Source: Amblyornis subalaris (Eukaryota > Chordata > Aves > Passeriformes > Ptilonorhynchidae). From it: DNA of 64,000 nucleotides. The position numbers were made by a program, and so were the translations under genes. This document shows, piece after piece, positions 53,162 to 64,000 of this stretch (its first letter is position 1; each line of letters begins with the position of its first letter). The notes beneath the pieces were generated by a model. It saw only the letters and a program-made list of their open reading frames with translations, ran no database searches and was not told where the DNA came from. The stretch lies in assembly GCA_018881555.1 (NCBI GenBank), contig JACAXG010000055.1, forward strand, positions 3,060,978 through 3,124,977, read 5' to 3'.

Positions 53162-53231
53162 ATGAAGGACAGGATTGTAAAGACAATGAAAAGCATGCTC
53201 CTTTTCCTAATTTTGCTGGGAGTAGTATGTG
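53162..53231 (+). CDS. CDHR3: CDHR3 coding exon 1 (signal peptide)
   Basis: The ATG at 53162 encodes MKDRIVKTMKSMLLFLILLG followed by VVC and the first base of a Gly codon, and is closed by a strong donor (g|gtaaga, GT at 53232). The peptide has a basic N-region and a hydrophobic core ending in small residues, so it is a typical secretory signal for a type I membrane cadherin. The exon ends in phase 1 and joins exon 2 in frame (G-RRTQLLNSLPAT...). Met at residue 9 or 12 could also serve as start. I chose the first ATG, and the upstream sequence shows no better one. Any separate 5' UTR exon is not visible. Confidence 0.85.
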
Positions 53232-55967
53232 GTAAGAACAAGATTTCATTATGCTGCTAAAATTAGAACACTGTTGGCTGTTATACTTTCTCTTGGGAAC
53301 TTTGTAATACATATTTAGGGATCAGACACGGATGGGAAAAATCAAGTAACAATTATTTTCCTACTGAAATAGATTGAGCTCTGTGGTTACAGCAGTATAA
53401 TGAAGAGAATATGACTCTTTGCTAAAACAATTTATTGGATGAGGCATTTCATGTATAATAGCCACTGCTCAGTGTGACAGCACTGGAGTGGGAAAGGAGG
53501 TCAGCTCTCCAAGAAACAATAACTAGTAGTTATACTCCAGTACCCTCCTTTCAAAAATTGATAGCATTTCTCTTTGATAAAGCAAAACAAGCAACCAAAC
53601 ATCACCAAACAGAAAGAAATTTGTGGAGAATATTAGTAGGATAATATCACTAACTTTGATCAGTGTAAATATATAGGAGATTTGCCAATATGAGTATTTT
53701 CACCTTAACAGCTTAGTAGATCTTCAAACTGTCTGAGGTCTGTGTGGCTCAGGGAGCACTGGTATTGCTTACTGTAAGCTACCTGCTTGGGTAGGAGCAC
53801 TTTGCTCTCAAGGAGGTTCTGCCATCCCTCAGGAACCTGTCAGTATTTGTTGGTTTTCCCGGTGTTCCCAAAACTGTGATTAGGACACTGCCTGCGAATT
53901 TCAGCTTTCCTTGAAAAAACAGCATTTTTCTAACATGCATGGTTCTGGATAGAGAAAATCTTGAAGGTGTTACTCAAGCACACTCTAAAGACTGGCACAC
54001 CACAGATAAATAAGACTTAAATATACATAAACTTCTCAAAGCTAGTCCTGTTATTGCTTTGTCTTGGACTCAGCATTTGTCAATGAATGCCAGTGATAAC
54101 ACTGATAAATAATGTATTAAATTGCTTCAGGAATATTTTGTTCTGCAAAATAAACAGGTAAGCAAGGACTTGTGAATATGGAAGTAGAGCTTTTGTAAAA
54201 TTGGTTGGAAAAAGAAGCCATTTAGATGCAGTACCTAAAATTTCCGTTAAAAATGAAGAGCAAGAAGTAAGAACTTTTGATTTAGAAAGACAAATTATGA
54301 ATAAACAGCCAATGAAATCTTCGGAGATTATATAAAAATAGCAAGTCCTTTCTACATTTCTAAATGTTGTAAATTATTTCGTTCTTTTTATAAATGGTTT
54401 CCATTAGTGAACTGTGGCTTGATGAGGGAACAGAATTCATCAAGTACTGTCCACAGGAGATTAGATTCAAAGTTCAGCTCTACTTATGGAAATGCATCTC
54501 CAGAAGCTCCTCTCAGCCCAGGGTTATTTGCGTGGGTGATTTTGTTGATGATGTTTTCCAGAATCTGTAAGAACGGTAATAAAAACTTAGTCCTTCACTG
54601 TGTCTTGCTCCTGCTGACATAAATCGGTAACAGCTCAGCTGAACTCAGTCCTACCAGNGCGTCAGCGTGACCTGTTCAGATTAACTCTTGCAGGCAGTTC
54701 CCACCTCACAGTCTCCCACATCCCAGCCTGTACCTGTAAAGTATCTCCAATGCCATTTTTTCCATAAATGCCAGAGTAATCCCAGCCAGATCGGTGATCC
54801 ATGAACCTGCTGCATCTGGAGTGGGGGAGCATGGGAATTTCCATGCAGCTGTGGAGAGGTTCTTAGGCTGCAGCCCTAGTGGTCTCAGACTAGTTTCTGT
54901 AGCAGCTTTTTACCTTGCAGCTCTGCAGCAAAAATAAAGCCTTTATGGAGCTTTTGCTACAGTAGTTGGTGGTGTATGAACAGCCTGTCCAGGCTTTTGA
55001 GTGGGCAGTATCTGTCTTCCTCTTGGTACAGAGTGTGTAGGAAGTTCGACTGAACACAGCCAGCTTTCTTGGAGAGTGTTTTGGACGAGACAGTGAAGCA
55101 TCCCCAAGCAACAGTCAGCCCTGTACTGCTGTTGAAGTACGTTGCCAGTTCAAGGATGTGAGATTACTAAGGTGTTATTTCAGGACATCAAAAGCTGTCC
55201 TGATTTATGTTTTCTAGACACTCTTCATAAGATAAAGCACAACAGGCCTCTGTCAAAGATAGCAAAAACTAGAAACTAAATGGCAGAGGAAGCACAAAGT
55301 TTGGTTTGGGGAGTCCAGAGGTCTGGACAAACAAGGAGCTCATGCAAACCTGTTGGATGCCTCACCACTATGTGCAGCTTCCATGCAGTTTCGAATCAGA
55401 GGGTGCTTCTGTGGGCCTGCATCTTCTCCAAAGACTCGAGGTTGCTCTTCCTTGTTCAAAGCAGGAGACATGACAGCACAACCTCTGAAATTGTCACTAA
55501 CTCACACTACTTGAGCCAGGCTTGCACACAGCTGTTGTAGAAAGAAGAGGAAAAAGGGAAGAAATAGGTGCTACAGACAGTGTAGTCCACAAAAAAATTG
55601 CTTCTTTAGTATCTGCGTCTGTGTGATTCAACATACTTTTTGCTGTGACAGTGAACAGATGCAGCAATTATCACAGAGGGCGAAATGAAATAATAGAAAC
55701 ATGTTTGGTTTCTTTGCTTCTGTATAAGGACATATATGAAGGCAAATGATGCAGTAACTCTAGATGTCAACACTATAGGACTGAATTACAGAAAAGATTG
55801 ATTCTTTTGCCATTAGTGCCAGATTTACTACCATGGCATGCCCCTGTTCATACATAAAAAGAGATTCAGGCCATTTTGTACTCATTAATGGCAGCTCTTG
55901 ACAAAAGCTGTGTACTTGCTAGCCCAAGATTCCCAGAAGTAATTTTATGTCCATTTTCATCTTGCAG
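53232..55967 (+). other. CDHR3: CDHR3 intron 1
   Basis: GT...AG intron of 2.7 kb (gtaaga ... cttgcag). Both junctions are phase 1. It contains an N at 54658 and a GC-richer patch at about 54.6-55.1 kb without a recognisable element. Confidence 0.8.
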
Positions 55968-56170
55968 GAAGAAGAACCCAGTTGCTTAACAGCTTACCTG
56001 CAACAAGCACTGTTGAAGAAAACTCAGCAGCTGGTGTTTTAGTCTATAACTTTAATGTAACTGTTTCTCCATTGGCTTCTGAAGATGTTGCAATTCTTCC
56101 TACAATAGTGAATTCAAATCCACTTACAGAAGCTTTTGATATTGAATCAAAAGGAGGTCTTGAATACTGG
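55968..56170 (+). CDS. CDHR3: CDHR3 coding exon 2 (first half of cadherin repeat EC1)
   Basis: The exon follows a pyrimidine-rich acceptor (ttttcatcttgcag) and ends at tgg|gtgagt, phase 0. It encodes LPATSTVEENSAAGVLVYNF, then IVNSNPLTEAF and GGLEYW. The block LPAT..V.ENS..G and the exact IVNSNPLTEAF match human CDHR3 EC1 as I recall it, which is what identifies the gene. VEEN carries the conserved N-terminal calcium-ligand glutamate of a cadherin repeat. CDHR3 is a membrane-anchored cadherin-like protein of ciliated epithelium with six extracellular cadherin repeats. In humans its outermost repeat region binds rhinovirus C. One N-glycosylation sequon (NVT, in NFNVTVSP) is visible. Confidence 0.93.
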
Positions 56171-59100
56171 GTGAGTTTTATGTTTAGCTTGAGCAATGTT
56201 CAATTGTAGGCCGGTGTTTCCTGGATTACTGAGCACTGACAGTGCAGTGTCTCATCGTTTAATCAGAAAAGGGTTGTAAATGCAGACTGTGGTAGTATTT
56301 GAAAATGCTGTAATGGATATGACAGATGAATAGAAATAGTGATTATGATTTTTAATTCCATCTAAGAAAAATAATTCATCACAATAATGCCATTAATTCT
56401 GTTATAGAAAAAATGTGATTTTTAGAAAATAAGATGTGTTTTGAGGTTTTGTCCATGTTTTTTGTCTTAATTTGTATGAAGTTACTGTGACTTGAAAGTG
56501 GCTTCATTAAACCATATGTAGCTTCTGTTTGGCCACTCTCACTGAGAATTAAAATTAATTTGTCTTACTTCCAAAATAAATAAAGCTGAGTCAGATCAAA
56601 GTAATTTTTAATTCTGAACAAAGGGTGTGACACATGAGGAAGTTATCTTGAGGTAAGAAGTTATCACCCTTCCACACATCTGTGATCTATTTCTATCCGT
56701 TGCGCGCTCTTGTCCTATGGCAAATGCAAAGGAATTTCCATTACTTTGGGCTGATTTTCATTGTTGAATAAATTAGCAAGTATTAGCTCACATTTGTCAC
56801 TGGCAATGAGTGTTCAGATGCATGATAACTTGTCATCCCATTGCAACTTGCTTGTATGTCTGAGCCTGAACAGTGACATTGAAGAGTGGCTTTAAGAGGT
56901 ACAGATAGAAACGGTGCAGAGTCTTAAAAAGGTGAATTGAATATCCTTTTCTGGGTGTTTCCAAGGAAGTTCAGGTTTTCATGGAACTGATACAAGGGCT
57001 CTTGTTCTCTTTGCTGGTGTTTCTGAGAGAAAATTTGAGAAAAGTAAGGCTGTGGCCCTGAGCGGTGTCAGCTCATGGATTTGATGTGCCTGCAGGGAGC
57101 TGCTGTGGCTCCCATGCTCCTGCCTCCCAGCAGAGTACAAAGCTCAGTTGTGCCAGCTCTGCTGGCTCTTTACTGCTCCCCAGCCAGGTCAGTGAAATAG
57201 TTAAAAAAACTCTGAAAAAAGCCCTCTTTCACCTGTGAAGCATAGGGTGTGGCTGCACAAANACCTCGACTGGATCAGCTGAAGAGGGCATAGAAACATA
57301 GAATTATAGAATATGCTGAGTTGGAAGGGTCCATTCAGGATTATCAAATCCAACTCCTGGCTCTATGCAGGACACCCCAAGACTCACACCATGTGCCTGA
57401 GAGCATTGTCCAAACACTTCTTTGACTCTGTCAGGCTTGGTGCTGTGACCACTTCCCTGGCGAGCCTATTCCAGTGTCCAGCCACTCCGGGTGAAAAACA
57501 TTTTCCTGATATCCAACCTAAACCTCCCCCAACTCAGATTCACACCATTTCCTCAACTCCTGTGTAACAGTTGGAAGGAAATGGATATGTCCCTTAAGCT
57601 GGCTCTGCTGATAGAGAATTCATAATGTGGGACTCCCTTCCTGAGCTTTGTTTCGGCATTTTGAACTAAAGCTATTTCTTCTGCTGCGAAGCAAAACATA
57701 GCCCTTTTTTATACCTGCTTGCTCCGGTCCCATGCCATCTTTATGTTACGCAGCAGAAGAATTTATATTGCTGCTTGTTGAGTGGGACTGAGAAGTTAAT
57801 CTGGAGGAAAAATAATCTGGAGACAAAAAGTCTCTCCTTGTTTTTATTCAAGGTAAGGATGATGGAGCAATTCTTGTTCTAGCATAGTGCAGGGTGAGAC
57901 AAGGATGAAAATGGGTAGCCAAACGAGTTGTAGACTGGAGACTGCTTCTTCCAAAGTGCCAATTTATATCCATTTCATACCACAGCCACATTACCAGAAG
58001 GGCCTGTGAACCTTTCCATGTTTTGCTTCATCTGTAGCTGTTTTCAAGGTTTCCTAAGTCACTCGGATGACTAGAACAAAGAGTTTGAGCCATTGAATAT
58101 CAGTAATGAAAAAATCGTAAAGCAAGCTATATACAAATTCTGAAAATTAGCAGATGAGTGCTAATTACAACTCAGAAGGCAAGGATAAATACATGGCCAT
58201 TCTTAGTTCATTTATTTGATGAGCATTGCTACTTTTAATTACTTGCTCTATGTTTTAGCAGATCTGTACAATATTTTACAAAAGTGATGTGATCCAAAAC
58301 GAGATACCTCAGCTCTATCTACTGCCATTAAATCTTTGCTAAGATATAGAAAAAGGTAGTGTTTCATGAATGAATGATGGCGTTTTCAGATTAACCAAGT
58401 TACTGCTAGAACAGGCTCTTCGGTATTTATGAAGCACATTTACTCCTGTTGCAGCAACACAAAGCAATATCACATTTCTTGATATGTTTTGAGATTTCTG
58501 AGGAAGTTGTGGTTTCTGAAATCTAAGCCCTGTCCATTCCTCCTCACCTTACTCTTGCTTGAAGGTTCCCAAGGGCAGATGATGTGTTGAATGCATGAAA
58601 ACATGCTGTTGCCTGAAACTACCTGGGTGCTCTTGGTATTGCTCTCTGAATATATTGGTGGTGGAGCAGGGAGCGGTGAAATTCTCATGTGGAACGAGGG
58701 ATAGACAGTTAAAGGGTGACTCTAGATCCCCTTTCTCAAAGTCTGCAGCTGCTTCAAGTGCATGCAATCCTGCCATTATCAGTAAGCATTGCTCCTACCT
58801 GCAGGAAAGGTGAATAGTGACTGACAGCCTATGCCAGTGGCAAGCCATTCCTAAAAAGGTTGAAAAGCAATCTAGAAAGAGATAATTTAGATTCATATCT
58901 TCACTTCCAAGGCCTCTGTAAAGGAGGGTGGAAGATGTGTATTTAGACACATTTAGTTTGGCTGTAGTTACAGCACCAATGAAAATATTTGGCTCAGAAC
59001 TGGAGGGATAATGTACAGAGCACATAATTTCTGCTTACAACTGGGTGGTTTAAAATTTTGAATTCATTGCATCTGTTTACTGTATTTAGATCTCCATCAA

Positions 59101-60554
59101 ACATTCATTTTGGACATCAACATTTCCACTGGTGTGACAAGCTTTTGTAGAATGTTTTTTCTGTGTTAGCATCACTTTTATGGGAAACTTGTATCTGTAC
59201 AATATAGGAGGAAAGGAGACCATCCAGGACACAGTCATTTTCTCCTGCAGTAGCGTAACAAAAAGATCCACAAGGTTCCAGACAGCAGCTGTTTTATGCA
59301 CCAGAAGGCACAAACCATTTGTGCTTCTGTTCACCCTCCTCCAACTGTTTTTGTTAATTGGCTCTGTTTTGACTTCTGTCTTCTAACTGTGCTGACATCA
59401 CTTTTGTGTTTGTCCTCTGGCCCAGAGTGTCTCATCTAAAATGAAGGATTTATTTCATTGTTCTCCATGCGCATCCTCTTCAGCCTCCTTTATTCTGCAG
59501 TATTGTGAATACACTGACATGCTCCTTCTCACACACTCATGAGCCTCAACTGTTCTCCTCCAGTTCCACAGCACCCTTCTACTGTGTTCAAGTTTCACAG
59601 TTTTTTAGCTACACAACAAACTTAACAATCACCTTTTCCTTTCCTGTCCAAGAAAGTTCTTGTTTTATTATTATCTTCAGCATTAAAGATTGAAGCATAC
59701 AACTTTCAGCACCCTCTNGTTGCTCTGGACTCATCCTAAATCCAGAATGATTGCATTTAATGTTTTTTCATAGAATGTCAGTTTTGTGCTTGTACACATC
59801 CTATTTTAAGAGGCAATATGCAGAGCCGGAAGCCTTTGAAAAAAAAAAACCCAAACATAACAAAGCACATATTTGCCTTACCAATCTTGCAAAACTCAAG
59901 GCCTAGGTTGTTTTTTTCAATTAGTTCAGCATTTTCCCCAAACAGTTGTGGTCCCTCTCTCAGACAATATACCCGTGAAGCTCCCTTCTCCTGTGGTTTT
60001 CCTGCAAGTATTCTCCCAGACACAGGTTACACAAGGGAGGTTCTGGTACCTGCTAGACTATGCAGTATCCTGCCTCCACAGTCCTTATTTAAAGATCTTC
60101 CTCCTCATGCTCCTGACTCACAGGAAAAGTGAAGTCGCCCTTGTGTCTTGCAGGGCTTCCTCCCAGTTTTCGGTCTCATCACACCTTGACCTCTCCCGGA
60201 GCTTGGTGTGGAAAGGCACAGACTTGGCATAGACATGTACCTGCAAGATGTCGTTCTGAACTTGAAGGCAGAGCACTGCCTGTGGGGCAGGACAGCTCCT
60301 TCCAGGCTTTCTCCTCCTCAAACTGCTCCTCACACAAAAGATCTCTGAGTTACTCCATGAAGCCACAATGTTTTAGTCTCTCCACTCTGTTTCTGTCACA
60401 TTTTTGCCATTGACAAAAATATGCCAACAAGTAAAACATTGTCTAAAACACTCACTCTTTAATGATGGCAAGTGTCCCATTATTTCTATTCACTCATTTG
60501 GACCATAATTTTCATCTTTTGCATCATGTGCTAATAATAATCTTTCCTTTTCAG
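56171..60554 (+). other. CDHR3: CDHR3 intron 2
   Basis: GT...AG intron of 4.4 kb, phase 0, with a good polypyrimidine acceptor (tctttccttttcag). It carries the CR1 fragment at 57291-57575 and undetermined bases at 57262 and 59718. The pyrimidine-rich stretch 59.4-60.4 kb holds only chance ORFs. Confidence 0.85.
57291..57575 (-). repeat. CR1 LINE 3'-end fragment (antisense), in CDHR3 intron 2
   Basis: The plus strand reads 'tagaattatagaatatgctg', 'agttggaagggtcc', 'tcaaatccaactcctggctc', 'ccttccctggcgagcctatt'-type words and 'atccaacctaaacctccccc'. This is the reverse complement of the last ~280 bp of avian CR1. The 84-residue ORF over it is a by-product of the repeat. It is less diverged than the 13.4-kb element. 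The CR1 is antisense to CDHR3. Confidence 0.93.
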
Positions 60555-60723
60555 GTTGTTACCACTGGAAACCCTGTCCTGGATTATGAAACTATGCCAA
60601 AGAGCTTTGATTTACAGATTTTTGTTTCAGATACAACTGGAAGAACTGACCTTAACATATTGACTATTCAAGTAACAGATAAAAATGAACAACCTGTATT
60701 TCGAGGAAATATGGCGATTCAAA
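60555..60723 (+). CDS. CDHR3: CDHR3 coding exon 3 (second half of cadherin repeat EC1)
   Basis: Starts after ttttcag in phase 0 with VVTTGNPVLDYETMPKSFDL and continues through QIFVSDTTGRTDLNILTIQV and TDKNEQPVFRGNMAIQ. It ends at caaa|gtaaga in phase 1. Two cadherin signatures are clear: LDYE (the LDRE-type calcium site) and DKNEQPVF, the variant of the inter-repeat DxNDNxPxF linker that closes EC1. VVTTG, SFDLQI and the TDxNE.P.F.GN linker parallel human CDHR3. The exon 2 to exon 3 join (EYW-VVTTG) keeps both the frame and the domain intact. Confidence 0.94.
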
Positions 60724-63085
60724 GTAAGATAATGGTAGTATTTGAAAGGAACAATACTTGAAAAGAACAATACTTGAAAAGATGACATCATCTAAAAAAA
60801 GATTGAGCTGCATACAGTGCTTGTAGCTAAGGTAGTTTAAGCATTTTCCTTTAGGAAAACAAGGGAGGAACAGGACACTTTTTATCAGAGCTTTGTTTTA
60901 CACAAATAGTTGGTGTGCTTCATCTCTGGAAATGTGCTTTTATTTTTCTAGAAATTTTGATCAAAAATTATTTCACCATTTTGAAGCACCTGAAGAATTA
61001 AAAGAAAAAATGATACCAATAAATACGTATGTTCTTTTTTATTAGAAAATTGAAGTTTGGTGAGGTTATAACCATTGAATACGGGTACATGTTTCTGTAA
61101 TTTGCTGAAAACTGGACTGATTTGGACAAACAAGATAAATCTAAATAAGTGTATATTGTACGTGCAAGAATTTCTGGGGGAAAACCATAAAAAGATTGCT
61201 TTGCAGGTATTTTATATCTGCATATTGCATTTGCTCATTCACATGAGAAAGTAAATGGAAAATTGGTCTTACGACTGAGACCTCAGAGACTGGGGATCTA
61301 TGGTGGTGCAAATGGAAAGAGGTAGAGAGTTCTGTCTCCTGTGTGGGGCAAATGATGTTAACCGGATTTGCTTTTAGACTAGCGGCAAAGATGCAACGGG
61401 GAGGAATGTGCAGTAGCCTTAGGAGTGAGGCTGGAGAGTCTGGACTGCAGCTGTGGCCAGTGCAGGCTTTGCATGCCATGCTTTACCTAATGCAAGTGAC
61501 AACGCTGTCAATAAAAAGGATAGGAAATAATGGTCTTACTCTCTGACAGATCTTATCTTGCTTATTTACTAATGAAGGAGACCTGTAAAAATTGTACCAG
61601 GAGGCAATAAAATATAATGATATATTTATTATGTGTTCACATGCAGACAGAACAGTTCAAATTATTTCATAAAGTACTGAGAGCCTGTTTGAAGACTTGC
61701 TATCCTAACAGTACTGTGTGGCCGAGCACACTTCAATATTCAGTTTTAAAAAATCTGGAAATACTAAACTGTGATCCCGTTGTGGCAGCTATTCAGAGCT
61801 GGCTGCCGACCCACCCCGGTCTGGACTGACCCCACCGTAGTGGTCAGCAACGCAGCCTGGCTGCAGCCTGACTTGTGCCTGCTGCACAGGGATGGGTTTA
61901 GGGTGGTCTGCTCACATTCAACCCACCTCACTGATGCCTCCTAAGCACAGTGACATCCCCAGTTCCATACAACACTTAGTTTGTAAAGCAAATTAGCTTC
62001 CCCCGNGGAAGAGGCTGTGTCATCTTCTCAGTATAGCTGATGCCTTGCATATCATGGGTGCTGCTGGAATCTAATAATAATTAAATGTGACACTTCAGGG
62101 GATCGACACAGCATGAAACACACTACGTGGGAGCTTGTTACAAATAAACGCATCAGCTTAACTCTCAGCTAGAGCTGCCATAAATTGGTGAGCACAGATG
62201 TCTGATCTGTCTAACTGTGTGGCTTTAGTTAACAGTACCAGCTACAATTAGACACTAATTGCGCATTCGCTGTTTATGAAAAAGCATCTCCCTCTCATTA
62301 AACTTTATATTCATATTGCTGTCCTNTGGGAACAACTCATTACGCTGCTCTGGGATTCCCACTGCTCTGATGAGAAGCAGCAGTCAGTAGGGGTCACAGC
62401 GGAAATTAATAATCCAGAAAGAGCAGGCCCAGCGGACACAAAAGGGCATAAAGCAAATAATGTGATCTAAAGATTTTTTGTCCTGTTAAGTTTCTACCCA
62501 AGGAGAGATAAGCCTCTTGCCAGTTGTCCAGTATGGGATAGCCCAGCTGTGATAATCCTTGGCATGAAAAGAAATGTACCTTGCACTGAATTAACACCCT
62601 TAGTAAAGCAAACATTTAAGTCAATGCAGACCATCCACTACTTGTTTGCCTCACAGGTGTAAAGGATAAGCAGAAATGAAGAGGAAAGGCTCTGAGCTCT
62701 CCTGCCAGGGCATAGGGGGTGGACTTGAAGGGGATGGTGAAGAGGACCTAGCACAGGANTGTGTTCTCCCCATATGCATAGTAAAGAAAGACACAGATGT
62801 AGCCCAAATGCATAATTTTTACTCCATAACCTGTGAGCAGCTCAAGATGGGCCATATGGAAAGATCAGGCTTTCCCCTGAAGGCACAATTCGTATTGCAA
62901 CTCACAGTGATGGTTGCCTGTTTACAGATATGTAATCGATTTCTTTTTATCTTTTGAGTATTTGTGATCTTTGTGATGATTTTGGAATAACACTTGTGAA
63001 GTGAGAAGATGCAGCAGGCAGTAATATGTCCTGACAGCTTCAGTGCATCAGTTTCTTTGCTGCTGTATCCTTTGCTCTTACCCAG
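60724..63085 (+). other. CDHR3: CDHR3 intron 3
   Basis: A 2.36-kb intron starting gtaaga. Just inside the donor is a 16-bp unit repeated twice (60749-60780). Undetermined bases lie at 62006, 62326 and 62759. The 3' end is ambiguous between acceptors at 63085 and 63115 (see exon 4). Confidence 0.8.
60749..60780. repeat. perfect two-copy 16-bp tandem duplication
   Basis: The unit gaacaatacttgaaaa occurs twice in succession, starting 25 bp after the exon 3 donor of CDHR3. Because the copies are identical, the duplication is probably recent. It does not touch the splice site. Confidence 0.95.
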
Positions 63086-63201
63086 ATAACACTGAGTACG
63101 CTTATATCCATGCAGCTGTGATGATCTATGTATTGGAAGGGACACCTCCAGAACGCATTTACCAAGTTGATGCAGCTGATCCTGAAAATGAAAAACTCAA
63201 A
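63086..63201 (+). CDS. CDHR3: CDHR3 coding exon 4 (start of cadherin repeat EC2); gene continues off window
   Basis: Encodes VMIYVLEGTPPERIYQVDAA then DPENEKLK, ending at aaa|gtaagt in phase 0. IYQV.A.DPE matches human CDHR3 at the start of EC2. VLEG holds the calcium-ligand Glu, and DPE is the usual cadherin acidic loop. Two acceptors, 30 nt apart and both in frame, are possible. The first is 63085, with a strong pyrimidine tract (gctcttacccag), adding about 10 residues (NNTEYAYIHA). The second is 63115 (tccatgcag), whose product has almost the same linker length as the human protein. I list the longer form because its acceptor is stronger, but the shorter form fits the family better. Confidence 0.85.
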
Positions 63202-64000
63202 GTAAGTTGTATTAAGCAAAAAACCCAGAGATGATATAATCCACTGTATCTGAAACACTAGTTACCATCATCTTTCAACAACTTCCTTCCTTATCAGGAA
63301 CACAGCAAGAAGTTTAATCAGGAAAAAAAGAAGGATTTTCAATACTAAACTAAGGAAAAAACAGCCTTGATGTTTGGACACAAATTGTATTTTGAGTTCT
63401 CAGCCTTCCANAATTAAGGGATATTGGAGGCAGAATTTGATATAATTAACCAGCGAGACAGTAGAAACTGTGAATTTAAAATTAAAAAAAAAAGGCTTGC
63501 AAAATGTTTCTTGTAGATGAGAGTGACTGAAAGTAAATAACATTTTTAACCTTCCAAATCACCATGTAAATTCTTTTAAATGAGACAGTAAGGAAATCAC
63601 TTATAGGGCAACCGAATCTCAGGTTTTTGACAATCCCAGGACAAACCGTGACCTTCAGTTACGAAAATGTGTTAGCTGATCCCAAAATACTCTTGGTATT
63701 CAGAAAAACTTCTGGAAAGTGATAAGTTTGTTTGCAGAGAGGGGAAAAGTAACTGCGTTTACTTAAGAATTGTGTTGTATCTTTGCTTTATTGACTTTGG
63801 CTTTATAAAATACAGCACATTCAAGAACTGAACCTGAAGTTCAATGTATAGCATTATTCAACAAAGCAATTAGCAAAGTCTGTCCTCAGTCTGCCCAGAC
63901 AAACTGAGCTGGTGAGGAGGAAAGCAGAGCTATGGGGGTTTAGCTCTGCTTTGTGTCTGAAAGCAACAGCAGTGAGTTCCACATGCCTTCTAACCCCTGA
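63202..64000 (+). other. CDHR3: CDHR3 intron 4, cut by window end
   Basis: Starts with a consensus donor (gtaagt). No further exon was seen before the end of the window. One undetermined base lies at 63411. Confidence 0.75.

Noticed and set aside
57313..57567. 84-codon plus-strand ORF in CDHR3 intron 2
   Set aside because: It lies wholly within an antisense CR1 3'-end fragment.

Overview
This is vertebrate nuclear DNA, most probably from a bird. Coding sequence is sparse and broken into exons with GT/AG borders. There is one sharp CpG island in an AT-rich background. The recognisable interspersed repeats are CR1 LINEs of the sauropsid type, an old L2-like LINE and one LTR. No bacterial-style operons, ribosome binding sites, CRISPR arrays or tRNA/rRNA genes were seen. 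Repeat content alone does not strictly exclude a crocodilian or a turtle.

Two protein genes are recognised, and they point away from each other. ATXN7L1 (ataxin-7-like 1, SAGA deubiquitinase-module paralogue) lies on the minus strand. Its first coding exon is at 28508-28573, inside a CpG island at about 28040-29125. Everything below about 28.5 kb is inferred to be its long first intron. CDHR3 (cadherin-related family member 3) lies on the plus strand. Four coding exons are visible: 53162-53231 (signal peptide), 55968-56170 and 60555-60723 (together EC1), and one ending at 63201 (start of EC2). The gene runs off the right edge. The same head-to-head ATXN7L1/CDHR3 order is known at human 7q22.3, which supports both calls.

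Layout: 1-28 kb is the inferred ATXN7L1 intron 1, holding an ancient CR1 (about 13.44-14.08 kb), an unexplained minus-strand ORF (15.10-15.54 kb) and an old L2-like LINE (about 18.47-19.72 kb). 28.0-29.1 kb is the CpG-island promoter with possible divergent transcription. 29-53 kb is the intergenic spacer, with a short CR1 (31.27 kb), a pyrimidine-rich block containing a perfect (TCTCC)16 microsatellite (35.95 kb), a probable solo LTR in CDHR3 orientation (51.07-51.39 kb) and a CR1 3' end (52.3 kb). 53-64 kb is the 5' part of CDHR3 with one intronic CR1 (57.3 kb).

The points most worth following up are: reading-frame breaks in the predicted ATXN7L1 N-terminal extension, in-frame tandem splice acceptors 30 nt apart at CDHR3 exon 4, a sense LTR with CCAAT/TATA/polyA signals 1.8 kb before the CDHR3 start codon, a cluster of forkhead-like motifs just upstream of CDHR3, and the unassigned ORF nested in ATXN7L1 intron 1. 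No clearly novel biological system was found. Comparisons with human proteins and repeat consensus sequences are from memory and were not computed.
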